Positions 8,009 through 15,881 of a DNA stretch of 51,688 nucleotides are shown piece by piece (position 1 is the stretch's first letter; each line of letters begins with the position of its first letter). The stretch is from DASVUC01 sp036387255. Its GTDB lineage: Bacteria; Planctomycetota; Phycisphaerae; Tepidisphaerales; Tepidisphaeraceae. The position numbers and the translations under genes were made by a program. The stretch covers positions 1 to 51,688 of the forward strand of contig DASVUC010000277.1 in NCBI GenBank assembly GCA_036387255.1. The letters run 5' to 3'. Below the pieces are notes generated by a model. It was given only the letters and a program-made list of their open reading frames with translations, was not told where the DNA came from and made no database searches.

Positions 8009-9151
8009 CTAGGCCGCGTTGCTCTTGGGGATTTCCTTGCCCGCAATCTGATCCGCCAGGGCCACGAGGCTGGTGCTGATCTCCGTGCGCGGGGCGCGGA
8101 GCACGACCGGCTCGCCGTAGTTGATTGCGGCGATGGCGTTCTTGAAGTCGTTGGGGATCATCCAGGAGATCTTCAGGCCCAGCGCCTTTTCGACTTCCGA
8201 CGGTTCGATGTCGGCGCCCTTCTTGACGTAGCGATTGACCACGATGCGGATCTTGTTCTGATCGATGCCCATGCGGCGCATGGCGCCGACGAAGCGTTCG
8301 GCGTTCTTGGCGCTGGGGACGTTGAGCTGCATGACGATCAGGTTCTCATCTGCCGCTTGCAGGGTGGTCATGTACAGCGGGTCGATGCTCATCATCGAGT
8401 CGATCACGATGTAGTCGTACATGCGGCCGAGGACACCCATCAGGCGCACCGTGCCGGGCTGGTCGACGCGCTGGGAATCTTCGGGCTGATCGGGCCGGGC
8501 CAGGATCGCCAGTTGGCTCTTCTGGTGGACCACGAGCGCGTTATCCAGGAGCTGCTTGTCGACTTTGTCGGCACTCTCCATGACATCCGACAGCGTGTAA
8601 CGGGGGCGGACGTCGAAGTAGCTGGCGACGCCTCCGCGAATCAGGTCAAAGTCGAGCAAAGCGGTCTTGTTCTTCTGCGCCAGGCTCGTGGCAATGTTGC
8701 AGGCGAGGGTGGTGGAACCGCAGCCGCCGATCGTGGGGATCACATGGATCAGCTTCTTGCAGCGCTTGCCCATGCCGTGGGTGGAAGCGACGCGCTCGAG
8801 CGACTCGCCGAACTTCTGCTCGCTGATGGGCAGCGGGATGAACTCCTTGACGCCCTGGTGCATGGCCTCCATGAGGAGGTTGGCGTCGAGGGTCTGGCTC
8901 ATCACGAAGAAGCTGACGTTGGGGAACTGGCGGGGCATGTTCCCGAGCTTCTTGAGGTTGTCGTGCGCTGCCGGATCGAGGTTGACGATCACGAGCTGGG
9001 GCGCATCGGGTCGGGCAAGCAGCGCCGGCAGACCCTCTGCGGAGGGGAGGAGACCGGTTGGGGTCACTCCGAAGCTGGACAGGAAGTTGGCCAGCTCGTT
9101 GCGGTTGGCGTTGTCGCCGTCGATGATGACGCTGTTCAGTTGGATGTACAT
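8009..9151 (-). CDS. cpaE: CpaE/TadZ-like pilus localisation ATPase with degenerate Walker A and receiver-like domain
   Basis: 380-aa MinD/ParA-superfamily protein thought to place the Tad machine at the pole or membrane. Residues 5-120 resemble a response-regulator receiver. The usual phospho-Asp position appears as Asn (LVIVNLD, N57), so phosphorylation is unlikely. Residues ~133-365 are the ATPase domain, with a P-loop that reads IGGCGSTT (141-148), lacking both lysines of the deviant Walker A KGGxGKT. A DFDLIRGG switch-like motif follows. TadZ proteins are known for atypical P-loops. ATP binding may persist but hydrolysis is doubtful. Confidence 0.88.
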   Translation of the reverse strand: MYIQLNSVIIDGDNANRNELANFLSSFGVTPTGLLPSAEGLPALLARPDAPQLVIVNLDPAAHDNLKKLGNMPRQFPNVSFFVMSQTLDANLLMEAMHQGVKEFIPLPISEQKFGESLERVASTHGMGKRCKKLIHVIPTIGGCGSTTLACNIATSLAQKNKTALLDFDLIRGGVASYFDVRPRYTLSDVMESADKVDKQLLDNALVVHQKSQLAILARPDQPEDSQRVDQPGTVRLMGVLGRMYDYIVIDSMMSIDPLYMTTLQAADENLIVMQLNVPSAKNAERFVGAMRRMGIDQNKIRIVVNRYVKKGADIEPSEVEKALGLKISWMIPNDFKNAIAAINYGEPVVLRAPRTEISTSLVALADQIAGKEIPKSNAA

Positions 9152-9207
9152 ATCACTCGTACCTCGTCAGACCTCTACAACTACTCAATTCCGGTGGGCG
9201 GCCTGCA

Positions 9208-11067
9208 TTACTGCGGGCCGCGAGCCGGAGCATGCGACGGCGGGGTAAACCCGTGCCGTCCGTGATACCGCGGGCTGTTACTTGCCATGGCGGGCATCAC
9301 CGTGATCGTCTTGCGCGGCTCGCTGGTTGAACCGGCGCGTCCGCTCTTGATCTCAGCCGTGGGCGCTTTGGCGACGGCGGGCTGAGTTGCCTGCGCTACG
9401 GCGACCGCGGGCTGGGTGCTGGGAGCGGCGGCGACGGCCGGCCGGGTCGTCGGGACGGCAGCCACAGTCGGCTGGGTCGTCGCGGCGCCCGCAATGGCGG
9501 GACGCGTGGTCGCTGCACCTGCGACGGCGGGCTGGGTCGCCGGGGCGAAGGCCACTGCGTTGGTCGCAGCGCCGGTTTCACCGGCATCAGCCGTATGTTC
9601 TTCATCGACCTTCTCGACGGGGACCTCTTCTTCGCCGCCCAGATCCTGGTTGAGGAAGAGCTGACCCTCGCTGGGATGCCGCCAGCTTTCGCCCGGCAGC
9701 TTGGCGACCTTGCCGGGGTTCATCGGTGCGACGAGTTTCGGCGTCACGAGAACCACAAGCTCGGTCTCCTTCCTCTGATATCGGACGGATCGGAACAGAG
9801 TTCCAAGAACCGGCAGATCTCCGAGAAGCGGGGTGACATCTTTGGCGGCGGCGACGTTGTTATTGAGCAGACCGGCGATGGCGAAGGTCTGGCCGTCGCA
9901 GAGCTCAACCATGGTGGTGACTTTGCGCTTGTTAACGACTGGAATGCGTGAGCCGCTGATGACGATGGGGCTGGAGAAGTCCAGGTCCGATACTTCGGGG
10001 GTCATCTTCAGGCGGATGCGGCCGTCGCCGAGGACGACGGGGACGAACCCGAGGCGCACACCGAACTCGCGGTAGTCGATGGTGATCGTTGCCGCCCCAC
10101 CGGTGCCGCTCTGCGGGACCGGGACGGGGAACTCACCACCGGCGAGGAAGCTGGCTTCCTGGCCGCTCATGGCGATGAGGTTGGGCTCAGCGAGCACGCG
10201 GAGCAGATTGTTCTGGCGGAGAGCCTGGACGAAGTAGCGGAACGCCACGCTACCGGCCTGGCCGGAGCCGAAGAGCGTCACGCCGGAACCAACGGACTGC
10301 GTCGCCATTGAACCGGGGCCGCCGTCGGTGAAACCGCTGGGGGTGACGCTGCCCACGTTGTTACCGACGGAGAAGATCCCGTCGCTCATGGCGAAGTTCA
10401 CGCCGAGCTGGCTCGTGGCGGTGCGGGAGACTTCAGCGAAGCGCACCTGGAGCATGACCTGCTGCCCGCCGCCGACTTCGAGGAAGTTCAGCACCTTCAC
10501 GCCATAGGCGCTTGCGGCGCTGACTGCCTGCTCGGCGACGGTGACATCGGGCACCTTGCCGCGGAGGGCGATCGAGCCGCTGAGGGCGGTGACCTCGATG
10601 TTGGTGCCGGGGAACATGGTGGTGAGCTGCGTGGAGAGGGCGTCGAGATCCATCGCGACGTTCACGTCCATCACCTGGGTGCGGTTCTGGTCGTCCCACA
10701 CGATGACCTGCGTGGTTCCCGGCTTCTTGGCTGTGAGCAGGATGTTGGTGGGGCTGACGGCGGTGACGTCGGCGACATCGGGCTGCCCGATGCTGACCGA
10801 CTTGTAAGGCCTTGCCGTCGTGAGCACGCTGGTCTTGTTCATGACCAGGCGGATCTTGCCGTCGCGACCGATGCCGTCGGTGACGAGCGAGGTTCGCCCG
10901 GAAGGCGCCGTCTGGGCGGCAGGCTGCGTGGTGCTCGGGCTCACGGTCTGCTGCCCGAATGCGGGGCTGGCGACGGTAAGGACCGAGAGGGCACAGGCAC
11001 TGATCGTGGCGAGCGCCTTCCCGACTGTGCGGCGGGTGTGGCGATTTTGGTTCTTCTTGTGGTTCAT
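9208..11067 (-). CDS. cpaC: Tad pilus outer-membrane secretin CpaC/RcpA with Ala/Thr/Pro-rich tail
   Basis: Secretin forming the outer-membrane pore for the Flp pilus. It has a signal peptide ending near TVASPAFG, a pilus-secretin N0 domain (SVSIGQPDVADVTAVS), a BON-like domain (DVTVAEQAVSAASAYGV) and the secretin core with LFGSGQAGSVAFRYF. The C-terminal signature is TPLLGDLPVLGTLFRS. About 75 residues near the end are a low-complexity tail of TxPAxAxA units (for example ATTRPAIAGAATTQPTVAA), a feature I do not expect in standard CpaC. ATG 11067 is preferred over 11076 because AAGGGA lies 9 nt before it. About 619 aa. Confidence 0.92.
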   Translation of the reverse strand: MNHKKNQNRHTRRTVGKALATISACALSVLTVASPAFGQQTVSPSTTQPAAQTAPSGRTSLVTDGIGRDGKIRLVMNKTSVLTTARPYKSVSIGQPDVADVTAVSPTNILLTAKKPGTTQVIVWDDQNRTQVMDVNVAMDLDALSTQLTTMFPGTNIEVTALSGSIALRGKVPDVTVAEQAVSAASAYGVKVLNFLEVGGGQQVMLQVRFAEVSRTATSQLGVNFAMSDGIFSVGNNVGSVTPSGFTDGGPGSMATQSVGSGVTLFGSGQAGSVAFRYFVQALRQNNLLRVLAEPNLIAMSGQEASFLAGGEFPVPVPQSGTGGAATITIDYREFGVRLGFVPVVLGDGRIRLKMTPEVSDLDFSSPIVISGSRIPVVNKRKVTTMVELCDGQTFAIAGLLNNNVAAAKDVTPLLGDLPVLGTLFRSVRYQRKETELVVLVTPKLVAPMNPGKVAKLPGESWRHPSEGQLFLNQDLGGEEEVPVEKVDEEHTADAGETGAATNAVAFAPATQPAVAGAATTRPAIAGAATTQPTVAAVPTTRPAVAAAPSTQPAVAVAQATQPAVAKAPTAEIKSGRAGSTSEPRKTITVMPAMASNSPRYHGRHGFTPPSHAPARGPQ

Positions 11068-11105
11068 GACAATCATCCCTTGAATCCTGGCTACATCGAA
11101 CGCGT

Positions 11106-12083
11106 TTAGTGACCCGTCGCTTCCTTGACTTCGCTTTGGCCCGAGGCTTCCGCCGTGGACTTCTTATCGAACTCGAGCGAGACCGAGCTTTCGCTCCCGG
11201 CGCGGAAGATTCGAACAATGTGTTTCGGTATGCTCGGCTGCGTCGCGGGGGCTGCGGCCACCGCGGTCTGCTGTTGTGCGTTAGAAGGCTGCGTGGAAGG
11301 CTTAGCGCTGCCGATCGCTTTAAGTGCGTTGGCCCAGAAGCCGCCGCTCGATTCCTTGTTGCCGCAGAGCTCACCGACGGTGATGCCTTCGCTCTTGGCG
11401 ACGTCTTCATCGCGGGTGCTGCGGAGGACGAGGCGCGGGCGGCCGGTGCTGGTGGCGAGCTCAATTGCTTCGGCTTCCTTCAGCGAAGCGAGCAGCGTGA
11501 CCGAGCGGGTGATCTCGGGGGGAGCGCCAGCGGACTTGTCTTCGGGGCCTTCCTTGGCGGCCATCACCATGCGCTGACCGACGGCGGTGACCTTCACGTT
11601 CTGGACGATCGTGCGGGCCATCTGCTTACCATCGCCCTGGATGGTGGCCATCACGTCGACCCGGCAGCCGGGGGCAAGCAAGCCCGCGACGCCGGAGAAC
11701 TCATTGACTTCCATGGTGATCGCCCGCATGCCCTTGGGGATCAGCGCCTGGAGACCCGCTCCGGCGCCCTGCGGGGCGAGGCTGGCTTCGAGAACCGGCT
11801 GGCTCTTGACCATCCGCATCTCAGCGACGCGGCCGACGAGCTGCTGCACGTCGTTGAAGGAGCCGGCGGGGACGTTCTCGGTGCTGACCTGCGCGTCGGC
11901 GAGGTCTTCGGCCTTGATCTCATGGCCGGGCATGATGTCCGCTTTGGCGACAATGACCTTCGAGAGCTTCACCGTCTGCGTGGGAGCAGGACGGTTCTGC
12001 TTGACCATATCTCGAGCCACTTTCGCGGCAACAACGCCAAGCACGATTGCCAGCGCCAACGGAACCCAAGTCTTCCAATTCAT
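11106..12083 (-). CDS. cpaB: Flp pilus assembly protein CpaB/RcpC (SAF domain)
   Basis: 325-aa periplasmic protein anchored by an N-terminal TM (WVPLALAIVLGVVAAKVA). The SAF domain follows at ~42-110 (VIVAKADIMPGHEIKAEDL), then the RcpC region with MRAITMEVNEFSGVAGLLAPG and the VDVMAT motif. CpaB binds peptidoglycan or carbohydrate and is thought to help the secretin. The C-terminal 80 residues include an Ala/Thr/Gln-Pro stretch (TQPSNAQQQTAVAAAPATQP) that resembles the tail of the neighbouring secretin. GGAG lies before the ATG; the gap to cpaC is 29 nt (38 to the preferred start). A promoter probably lies in the 416-nt gap upstream. Confidence 0.9.
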   Translation of the reverse strand: MNWKTWVPLALAIVLGVVAAKVARDMVKQNRPAPTQTVKLSKVIVAKADIMPGHEIKAEDLADAQVSTENVPAGSFNDVQQLVGRVAEMRMVKSQPVLEASLAPQGAGAGLQALIPKGMRAITMEVNEFSGVAGLLAPGCRVDVMATIQGDGKQMARTIVQNVKVTAVGQRMVMAAKEGPEDKSAGAPPEITRSVTLLASLKEAEAIELATSTGRPRLVLRSTRDEDVAKSEGITVGELCGNKESSGGFWANALKAIGSAKPSTQPSNAQQQTAVAAAPATQPSIPKHIVRIFRAGSESSVSLEFDKKSTAEASGQSEVKEATGH

Positions 12084-12337
12084 AGCATCTCCGGTTACGC
12101 AAAGTTGATCTACGCGTTCTGTAGTTCGGGTGGATTGTTTGTGCGGTTTAGACCGGCGAGAGAAAATTTGAGCTTTGGGAGAGGTGCCGATAACGGGTGT
12201 GTTTCCAGAGTTGGTTGAGACCCAGGATTCGGCAGAAGTTTTATTACCGGTCGTTGGGGGAGGCAGGTTTCTGCAGGGGCGTTGCCGCGCTTGCGAAGGT
12301 GAGGCGGCTGGCCAGGGTTGGAAGAGCCCTCACCCTA

Positions 12338-12363
12338 CCCTCTCCCGGATTACCGGGAGAGGG
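12338..12363. repeat. CCCTCTCCCGG hairpin repeat, perfect 11-bp stem
   Basis: Arms CCCTCTCCCGG and CCGGGAGAGGG with an ATTA loop, followed by a decayed right-arm copy to about 12405. It lies in the 416-nt gap 12084-12499 between tadE and cpaB inside the tad locus. The rest of the gap holds no ORF with coding character and presumably the cpaB promoter. Confidence 0.85.
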
Positions 12364-12442
12364 AAAGAGAGAGCAGTACCGGGATAGGGAGAGCTTACCC
12401 GCAGAGGGCGGATAAAGTTCGGCTGGCTCCGGTAACGAGAAA

Positions 12443-12464
12443 CCCCGGAACTTTCGTCCCGGGG
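12443..12464 (-). terminator. Weak terminator-like hairpin after tadE
   Basis: CCCCGG/CCGGGG stem (6 bp, 10-nt loop), 36 nt past the tadE stop. On the minus strand it is followed by GTTTCTCG. It may end or attenuate the flp-cpaA-tadE transcript before the cpaB operon. Confidence 0.45.
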
Positions 12465-12499
12465 CTCCGCGCGTCCGCACTGAAAAACTGCTGTTGGGG

Positions 12500-12955
12500 T
12501 TATCCCTCTTTGCGCATCGTGGTGACGCCGGTGATGTTCTTGGTGGAGGGAATTCCACCGAGCCAGGTGGGCAGGATATCGATGCCGATGTTGCTCCACT
12601 GAGCGGTGATGGTGACGCTGATGGAGGTGCCGGCGCTTGCGGTGGTCCAGGTGCTGGGGCTGATCGTGGGCGGGCGCGTGTACTTGGACTGAGCGAAACC
12701 GCAAACCTGCATGTAATTATCGACGGCGGTTTGCACGGATGTGGCGTCTGCGCCGCTCACGACCGCGGCTCGTGCCCCTTCACGGGCTGCGCCCTGGAGC
12801 GTGTGCTTGATATACATCGCGTAGCCGTATTCACCGGCGCCAATGCTCAGTGCGATGAGGACGGGCATCATCAACATCAGTTCGATTAGCGTGCCGCCGC
12901 CGCGACGATTGCGATAGTTTGATCTTTTCGTCAGTTGCTTGGACATAGCTCTCAT
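12500..12955 (-). CDS. tadE: TadE-like pseudopilin
   Basis: 151-aa minor pilin-like protein of the Tad system. A basic N-terminus (KQLTKRSNYRNRRGGG) precedes the hydrophobic TadE segment TLIELMLMMPVLIALSIGAG, with Glu at the conserved position, then YGYAMYIKHTLQGAAREGAR, the classic TadE motif. It is probably processed by the prepilin peptidase encoded just upstream. The start ATG overlaps the cpaA stop in an ATGA, which supports this start; an ATG three codons later is an alternative. No TadG gene was found, so this may be the only minor pseudopilin here. Confidence 0.88.
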   Translation of the reverse strand: MRAMSKQLTKRSNYRNRRGGGTLIELMLMMPVLIALSIGAGEYGYAMYIKHTLQGAAREGARAAVVSGADATSVQTAVDNYMQVCGFAQSKYTRPPTISPSTWTTASAGTSISVTITAQWSNIGIDILPTWLGGIPSTKNITGVTTMRKEG

Positions 12956-13494
12956 CTCCAGGACCGGGCGACCAGCAGCGTCATGGCGATCAGCACGGGC
13001 ACCGCGTAGGGCAGCGGCCGATCCACGGAGCGTGCCGCCTGTCCGGTCTCGCGCACATGATCGACGCCGACGTCGCCGACGTGGGCCAGGTTCATTGCCA
13101 GCACCGCGCTGTTGCGCAGCAGGATCTTTGTTCGCCGCTGCGCCAGCGATTGCGCCAGCACGATCACCGCGCCAACGAGCGCGGCAATTAGGAAGACTTT
13201 GAACACCGTCTCAGGACCCATCCAGGCGCCGACGCCGGCAAGGAGTTTCACGTCACCGCCGCCCAGTGCGCCCAGGAGGAACAGCACCAGGGGCAGGGTG
13301 AAGCCGACGAGAAATCCGAGGAAAGCAGAGCCGCCGGACGCGGGGCCAATTCCGATACCGTTGACGGCGAGGCCGGAGATCACCAGGCTAAACGTCAGCC
13401 AGTTGGGGATCCGGCGGCTGCGCAGGTCGATCGTGGCTGCCCATGCGAGCAGGGCCAGGAGCGGGGCACAGAGCATCACGCCGTGTGTCGTCAC
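12952..13494 (-). CDS. cpaA: Prepilin peptidase CpaA/TadV (A24 family)
   Basis: 180-aa integral-membrane aspartic protease that cleaves the leader of Flp prepilins and TadE. The two catalytic aspartates are visible: D23 in TIDLRSRRIPN and D81 in the GGGDVK motif. Five to six hydrophobic segments are present. It lacks the N-terminal methyltransferase domain of PilD, as usual in Tad systems. It lies 54 nt after flp and overlaps tadE by 4 nt. Confidence 0.9.
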   Translation of the reverse strand: MTTHGVMLCAPLLALLAWAATIDLRSRRIPNWLTFSLVISGLAVNGIGIGPASGGSAFLGFLVGFTLPLVLFLLGALGGGDVKLLAGVGAWMGPETVFKVFLIAALVGAVIVLAQSLAQRRTKILLRNSAVLAMNLAHVGDVGVDHVRETGQAARSVDRPLPYAVPVLIAMTLLVARSWR

Positions 13495-13548
13495 AAAAAA
13501 CCTTTCGTCCTTGCTGCGGTCGTCCTTGAATCGCCCTCATCGATCGTG

Positions 13549-13710
13549 TTAGAGCGAGGAGTCCATGCTCGTCCAGCGTGCGATGACTTTGCCGCCGACA
13601 GCGGTGATCAGCGCGATGGCGCCGACGACGATTAAGCCAGCAATCAGTGCATATTCGAGCACTTCGCCGCCCTGCTCATCGCAAACCAGTTTGTTCACAG
13701 TTGCTTTCAT
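13549..13710 (-). CDS. flp: Flp-type pilin, copy 1
   Basis: 53-aa major-pilin-like protein. The leader MKATVNKLVCDEQG is cleaved before GEVLEY, giving Glu+5 and Tyr+6 as in all Flp pilins. The hydrophobic segment ALIAGLIVVGAIALITAVGG and a short tail ending DSSL follow. Start at 13710 is chosen because GGGAG lies just upstream and it places the cleavage site correctly. Very similar to copy 2. The leader has an unpaired Cys (residue 10) absent from copy 2. Confidence 0.92.
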   Translation of the reverse strand: MKATVNKLVCDEQGGEVLEYALIAGLIVVGAIALITAVGGKVIARWTSMDSSL

Positions 13711-13788
13711 CGTGTGTCTCCCAAGTCTGTATCGACTGTTTGTCCGTGGATGTGGAGGGTCACGGACAAGCGCTCCTGAAACCACTGA

Positions 13789-13818
13789 GCCCGGGCCGGA
13801 TTTTCACCGGCACCGGGC
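13789..13818. other. GC-rich hairpin between the two pilin genes
   Basis: GCCCGG-g-CCGG / CCGG-ca-CCGGGC, a 10-bp interrupted stem with a 7-nt A/T-rich loop, located 83 nt past the copy-2 pilin stop. There is no T-run. It could act as an attenuator or 3'-end protector that lets the first pilin be made in excess of downstream genes. Confidence 0.5.
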
Positions 13819-13883
13819 CCCGAGGCTTGTGACGCAATTTGCCGTCTTCAGGACGCCCGAGCGCGTCCGCCTCAGGGTCCCGA

Positions 13884-13910
13884 CTCGCCGTAACTAAGCG
13901 TTACAGCGAG
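13884..13910. other. Inverted repeat spanning the stop codon of pilin copy 2
   Basis: CTCGCCGTAAC / GTTACAGCGAG with a 5-nt TAAGC loop: an 11-bp stem with one G-T or A-C imperfection. The flp stop codon (TAA on the minus strand, 13901-13903) lies in one arm, so the hairpin would form at the very end of the coding region. Confidence 0.55.
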
Positions 13911-14068
13911 CTGTTCAACGAAGTCCAGCGGGCCAGGACCTTGCCGCCGACCGAGGTGATGACCGCAATCGCGGCAACAACGATCAGACCAGCGATCAGA
14001 GCGTATTCGAGAACCTCGCCGCCCTGCTCGTCCTTCACCAACTTGACCAAATTCGAAAGCGCCTTCAT
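13901..14068 (-). CDS. flp: Flp-type pilin, copy 2 (first gene of the tad locus)
   Basis: 55-aa pilin: leader MKALSNLVKLVKDEQG, then GEVLEYALIAGLIVVAAIAV, tail ending LNSSL. Glu+5 and Tyr+6 are present. AAGGAG lies 8 nt before the ATG at 14068. It differs from copy 1 mainly in the leader and a few residues of the hydrophobic helix, so the pair is a tandem duplication. As the promoter-proximal gene flanked by hairpins it is the likely major pilin. Confidence 0.93.
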   Translation of the reverse strand: MKALSNLVKLVKDEQGGEVLEYALIAGLIVVAAIAVITSVGGKVLARWTSLNSSL

Positions 14069-14377
14069 GTGTGGCTCCTTAACCGTAAGGCGACCTTCCC
14101 ATCGCTGTGCCGGCAACATGCCGTTCGTCGGACCACTGCGGCCCTGATTACACAGGGCGGAAACGGTTAGCGCCGCTCCGCACCCCTGTCATCGACCCGC
14201 ACAGGCGCTCGCTTTACACGTGCGCGTCTTTTTGCGCAGCGTCGGTGTTATCGGAATCAACGGAAAAGATGAACAAACGTCCGGTAACTGAATCGTTGGG
14301 TGTGGAATGGGCGTTAAGGACCGCAGAACGGGCGGCACGTTGGAGGCCCATAGTACGAACGGCGCGTGTCGTTTCTG
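14069..14377. other. Intergenic region carrying the presumed tad-locus promoter
   Basis: 309 nt without a credible gene. It must hold the minus-strand promoter of the pilin operon. A small hairpin CCCTG/CAGGG with loop ATTACA lies near 14143-14158. I could not identify a convincing -35/-10 pair. Confidence 0.4.
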
Positions 14378-15610
14378 CTACACGTACATCCGCTCGCGCA
14401 AGGTGCTGGTCCGGGAGAAGCGGGCTTCAGTGAGCTCGTCGAGGTTCAGTTCGGGAGGCCAGCTGTTGTGCAGGAGGAAATGGGCAAGCGCTTCGGCTAA
14501 TCCGCGTGATTGCATCACGCCATGCGCGCTGAGGCCGCTGTAGTTGAAGATTCCGTCTCGTTCAGGGACGGGACCGACGATTGCGCCTTTGTCGGGGGAA
14601 AGCTCATAGTGCCCTACCCATCCGCCAGTGACTTCGCCTTCTTCGAGCTGGGCGATGCGCTTGACGAGGAAGGGTTTGACCTTGTCGTTGTAGTAGGCGA
14701 GTCCATGGTGGGCGAAGTGAATCCCCTCCTTCTCCTCGGGATCGCTCCAGCTTACCAGCGTGTAGTTCTCGCGATCGCGCTCGAAGTGGCGGAAGTAAAT
14801 ATCCTGCGGGTAATCCAGGAAGAATGGCAGCGGCTCGAGGTTCACCTGCTCGTGCCTGATGAGATAAACCTGGCGCGGGAGCGCGGTGACGGGAAGGGTG
14901 CGGCCGTAGAGCTTCGCGAGGCGCGGGGCCCAGGGGCCGGCGGCGTTGACGATGCGCTCGGCGCGGACGATCAGTTCATCGGCGGGATCTTGAGGCGCAG
15001 TGGATTCAGTGGGGCTTTCCAAGGCTTTCCTGATCCTGCGGGGTTTGACGCGTTGCATGCGGACGAGAAATTCGCCCGCCGCGCCCTCGATGGCGACAAC
15101 CTGCCAGCGGTCGAGGATTTGCACGCCTTTCTGCTGCGCGCGATCGAGGTAGTGCATCCGCAGTCGGTGAGGCGACAAACGGCCATCGAAGGGCGTGAAG
15201 GTGGCGCCGGCGAGATCGGAGACGTCGCTGAGGATGGGAAATTTTTCTTTGAGCTGCGACTGCGTGAGCTGCTCAACCGGAAGCCCGAAGTTGCGCACGA
15301 CGGGGAGGAATTGGTGCGCTTCGTCCCATAACTCCTCATCGTACATCCAGAGGTAGCCGCGCTGACGGAAGTCGAACTTCTTCGCGTGCTGGATGTAGTA
15401 GTGCGTCGAGGCGAGGGAGACGCGGACGTTGACGGGTTCGGCAAAAGTGCAGCGCACGCCGCCGCCGTTTAATTCACTTGAAGAATATTTCCCCCAGAGA
15501 TCGACGTCGACCAGACCGACGCCGGCTCCTGCACCGCGCTCTGCGAGAGAACAGGCGAGAGATGCGCCGGCAATTCCTCCTCCGATGATGAGCAGGGGGA
15601 CGGAGTGCAT
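14378..15610 (-). CDS. FAD-dependent oxidoreductase (DAO/glycine oxidase family)
   Basis: 410-aa flavoprotein. The N-terminus has the Rossmann dinucleotide motif LLIIGGGIAGASLACSLAERG. Further motifs are GRLSPHRLRMHY and IVNAAGPWAPRLAKLYG, which is typical of D-amino-acid oxidase/sarcosine oxidase-like enzymes. The C-terminal signature is GIFNYSGLSAHGVMQSRGLA. Substrate cannot be told. Start at 15610 is chosen because it places the GGGIAG motif at the usual distance; a start 15 codons upstream is possible but adds non-conserved residues. It stands alone, oriented toward the tad locus. Confidence 0.85.
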   Translation of the reverse strand: MHSVPLLIIGGGIAGASLACSLAERGAGAGVGLVDVDLWGKYSSSELNGGGVRCTFAEPVNVRVSLASTHYYIQHAKKFDFRQRGYLWMYDEELWDEAHQFLPVVRNFGLPVEQLTQSQLKEKFPILSDVSDLAGATFTPFDGRLSPHRLRMHYLDRAQQKGVQILDRWQVVAIEGAAGEFLVRMQRVKPRRIRKALESPTESTAPQDPADELIVRAERIVNAAGPWAPRLAKLYGRTLPVTALPRQVYLIRHEQVNLEPLPFFLDYPQDIYFRHFERDRENYTLVSWSDPEEKEGIHFAHHGLAYYNDKVKPFLVKRIAQLEEGEVTGGWVGHYELSPDKGAIVGPVPERDGIFNYSGLSAHGVMQSRGLAEALAHFLLHNSWPPELNLDELTEARFSRTSTLRERMYV

Positions 15611-15817
15611 GCGCGTAGGGTAGCCGAAATGAAGTGGGAAAGAAGTTGAGCTCAAGTGCGCGGCCGAAGTTCAAAGGCGCGTAGAAGAGGAAGGATGTGA
15701 CGAGCGCGCCTTGCCATAGCACAATCTCCATTGATATGCGCATTACGATACGTCATGGGCGCATCGCCTTCCTCTAGCTGAGAGCTTGCGGGCGATTCCG
15801 ACCGGTTGAAACAACAA

Positions 15818-15857
15818 AGCACTCGCGCCTGCACTGGGTGGGCATGGCGCGAGTGCT
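15818..15857 (-). terminator. Terminator of the DUF892 gene
   Basis: Perfect 12-bp stem AGCACTCGCGCC/GGCGCGAGTGCT with a 16-nt loop, followed on the minus strand by TTTGTTGTTTC, 24 nt beyond the stop codon. Confidence 0.8.
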
Positions 15858-15881
15858 ATCGCAGTTCACATCAAGCAGCGT

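Noticed and set aside
8009..14068. Tad locus considered as a type IVa pilus or type II secretion system
   Set aside because: CpaF, CpaB, TadE and 53-55-aa Flp pilins with GEVLEY define Tad; no PilQ, PilM-P or GspC-type genes are seen.
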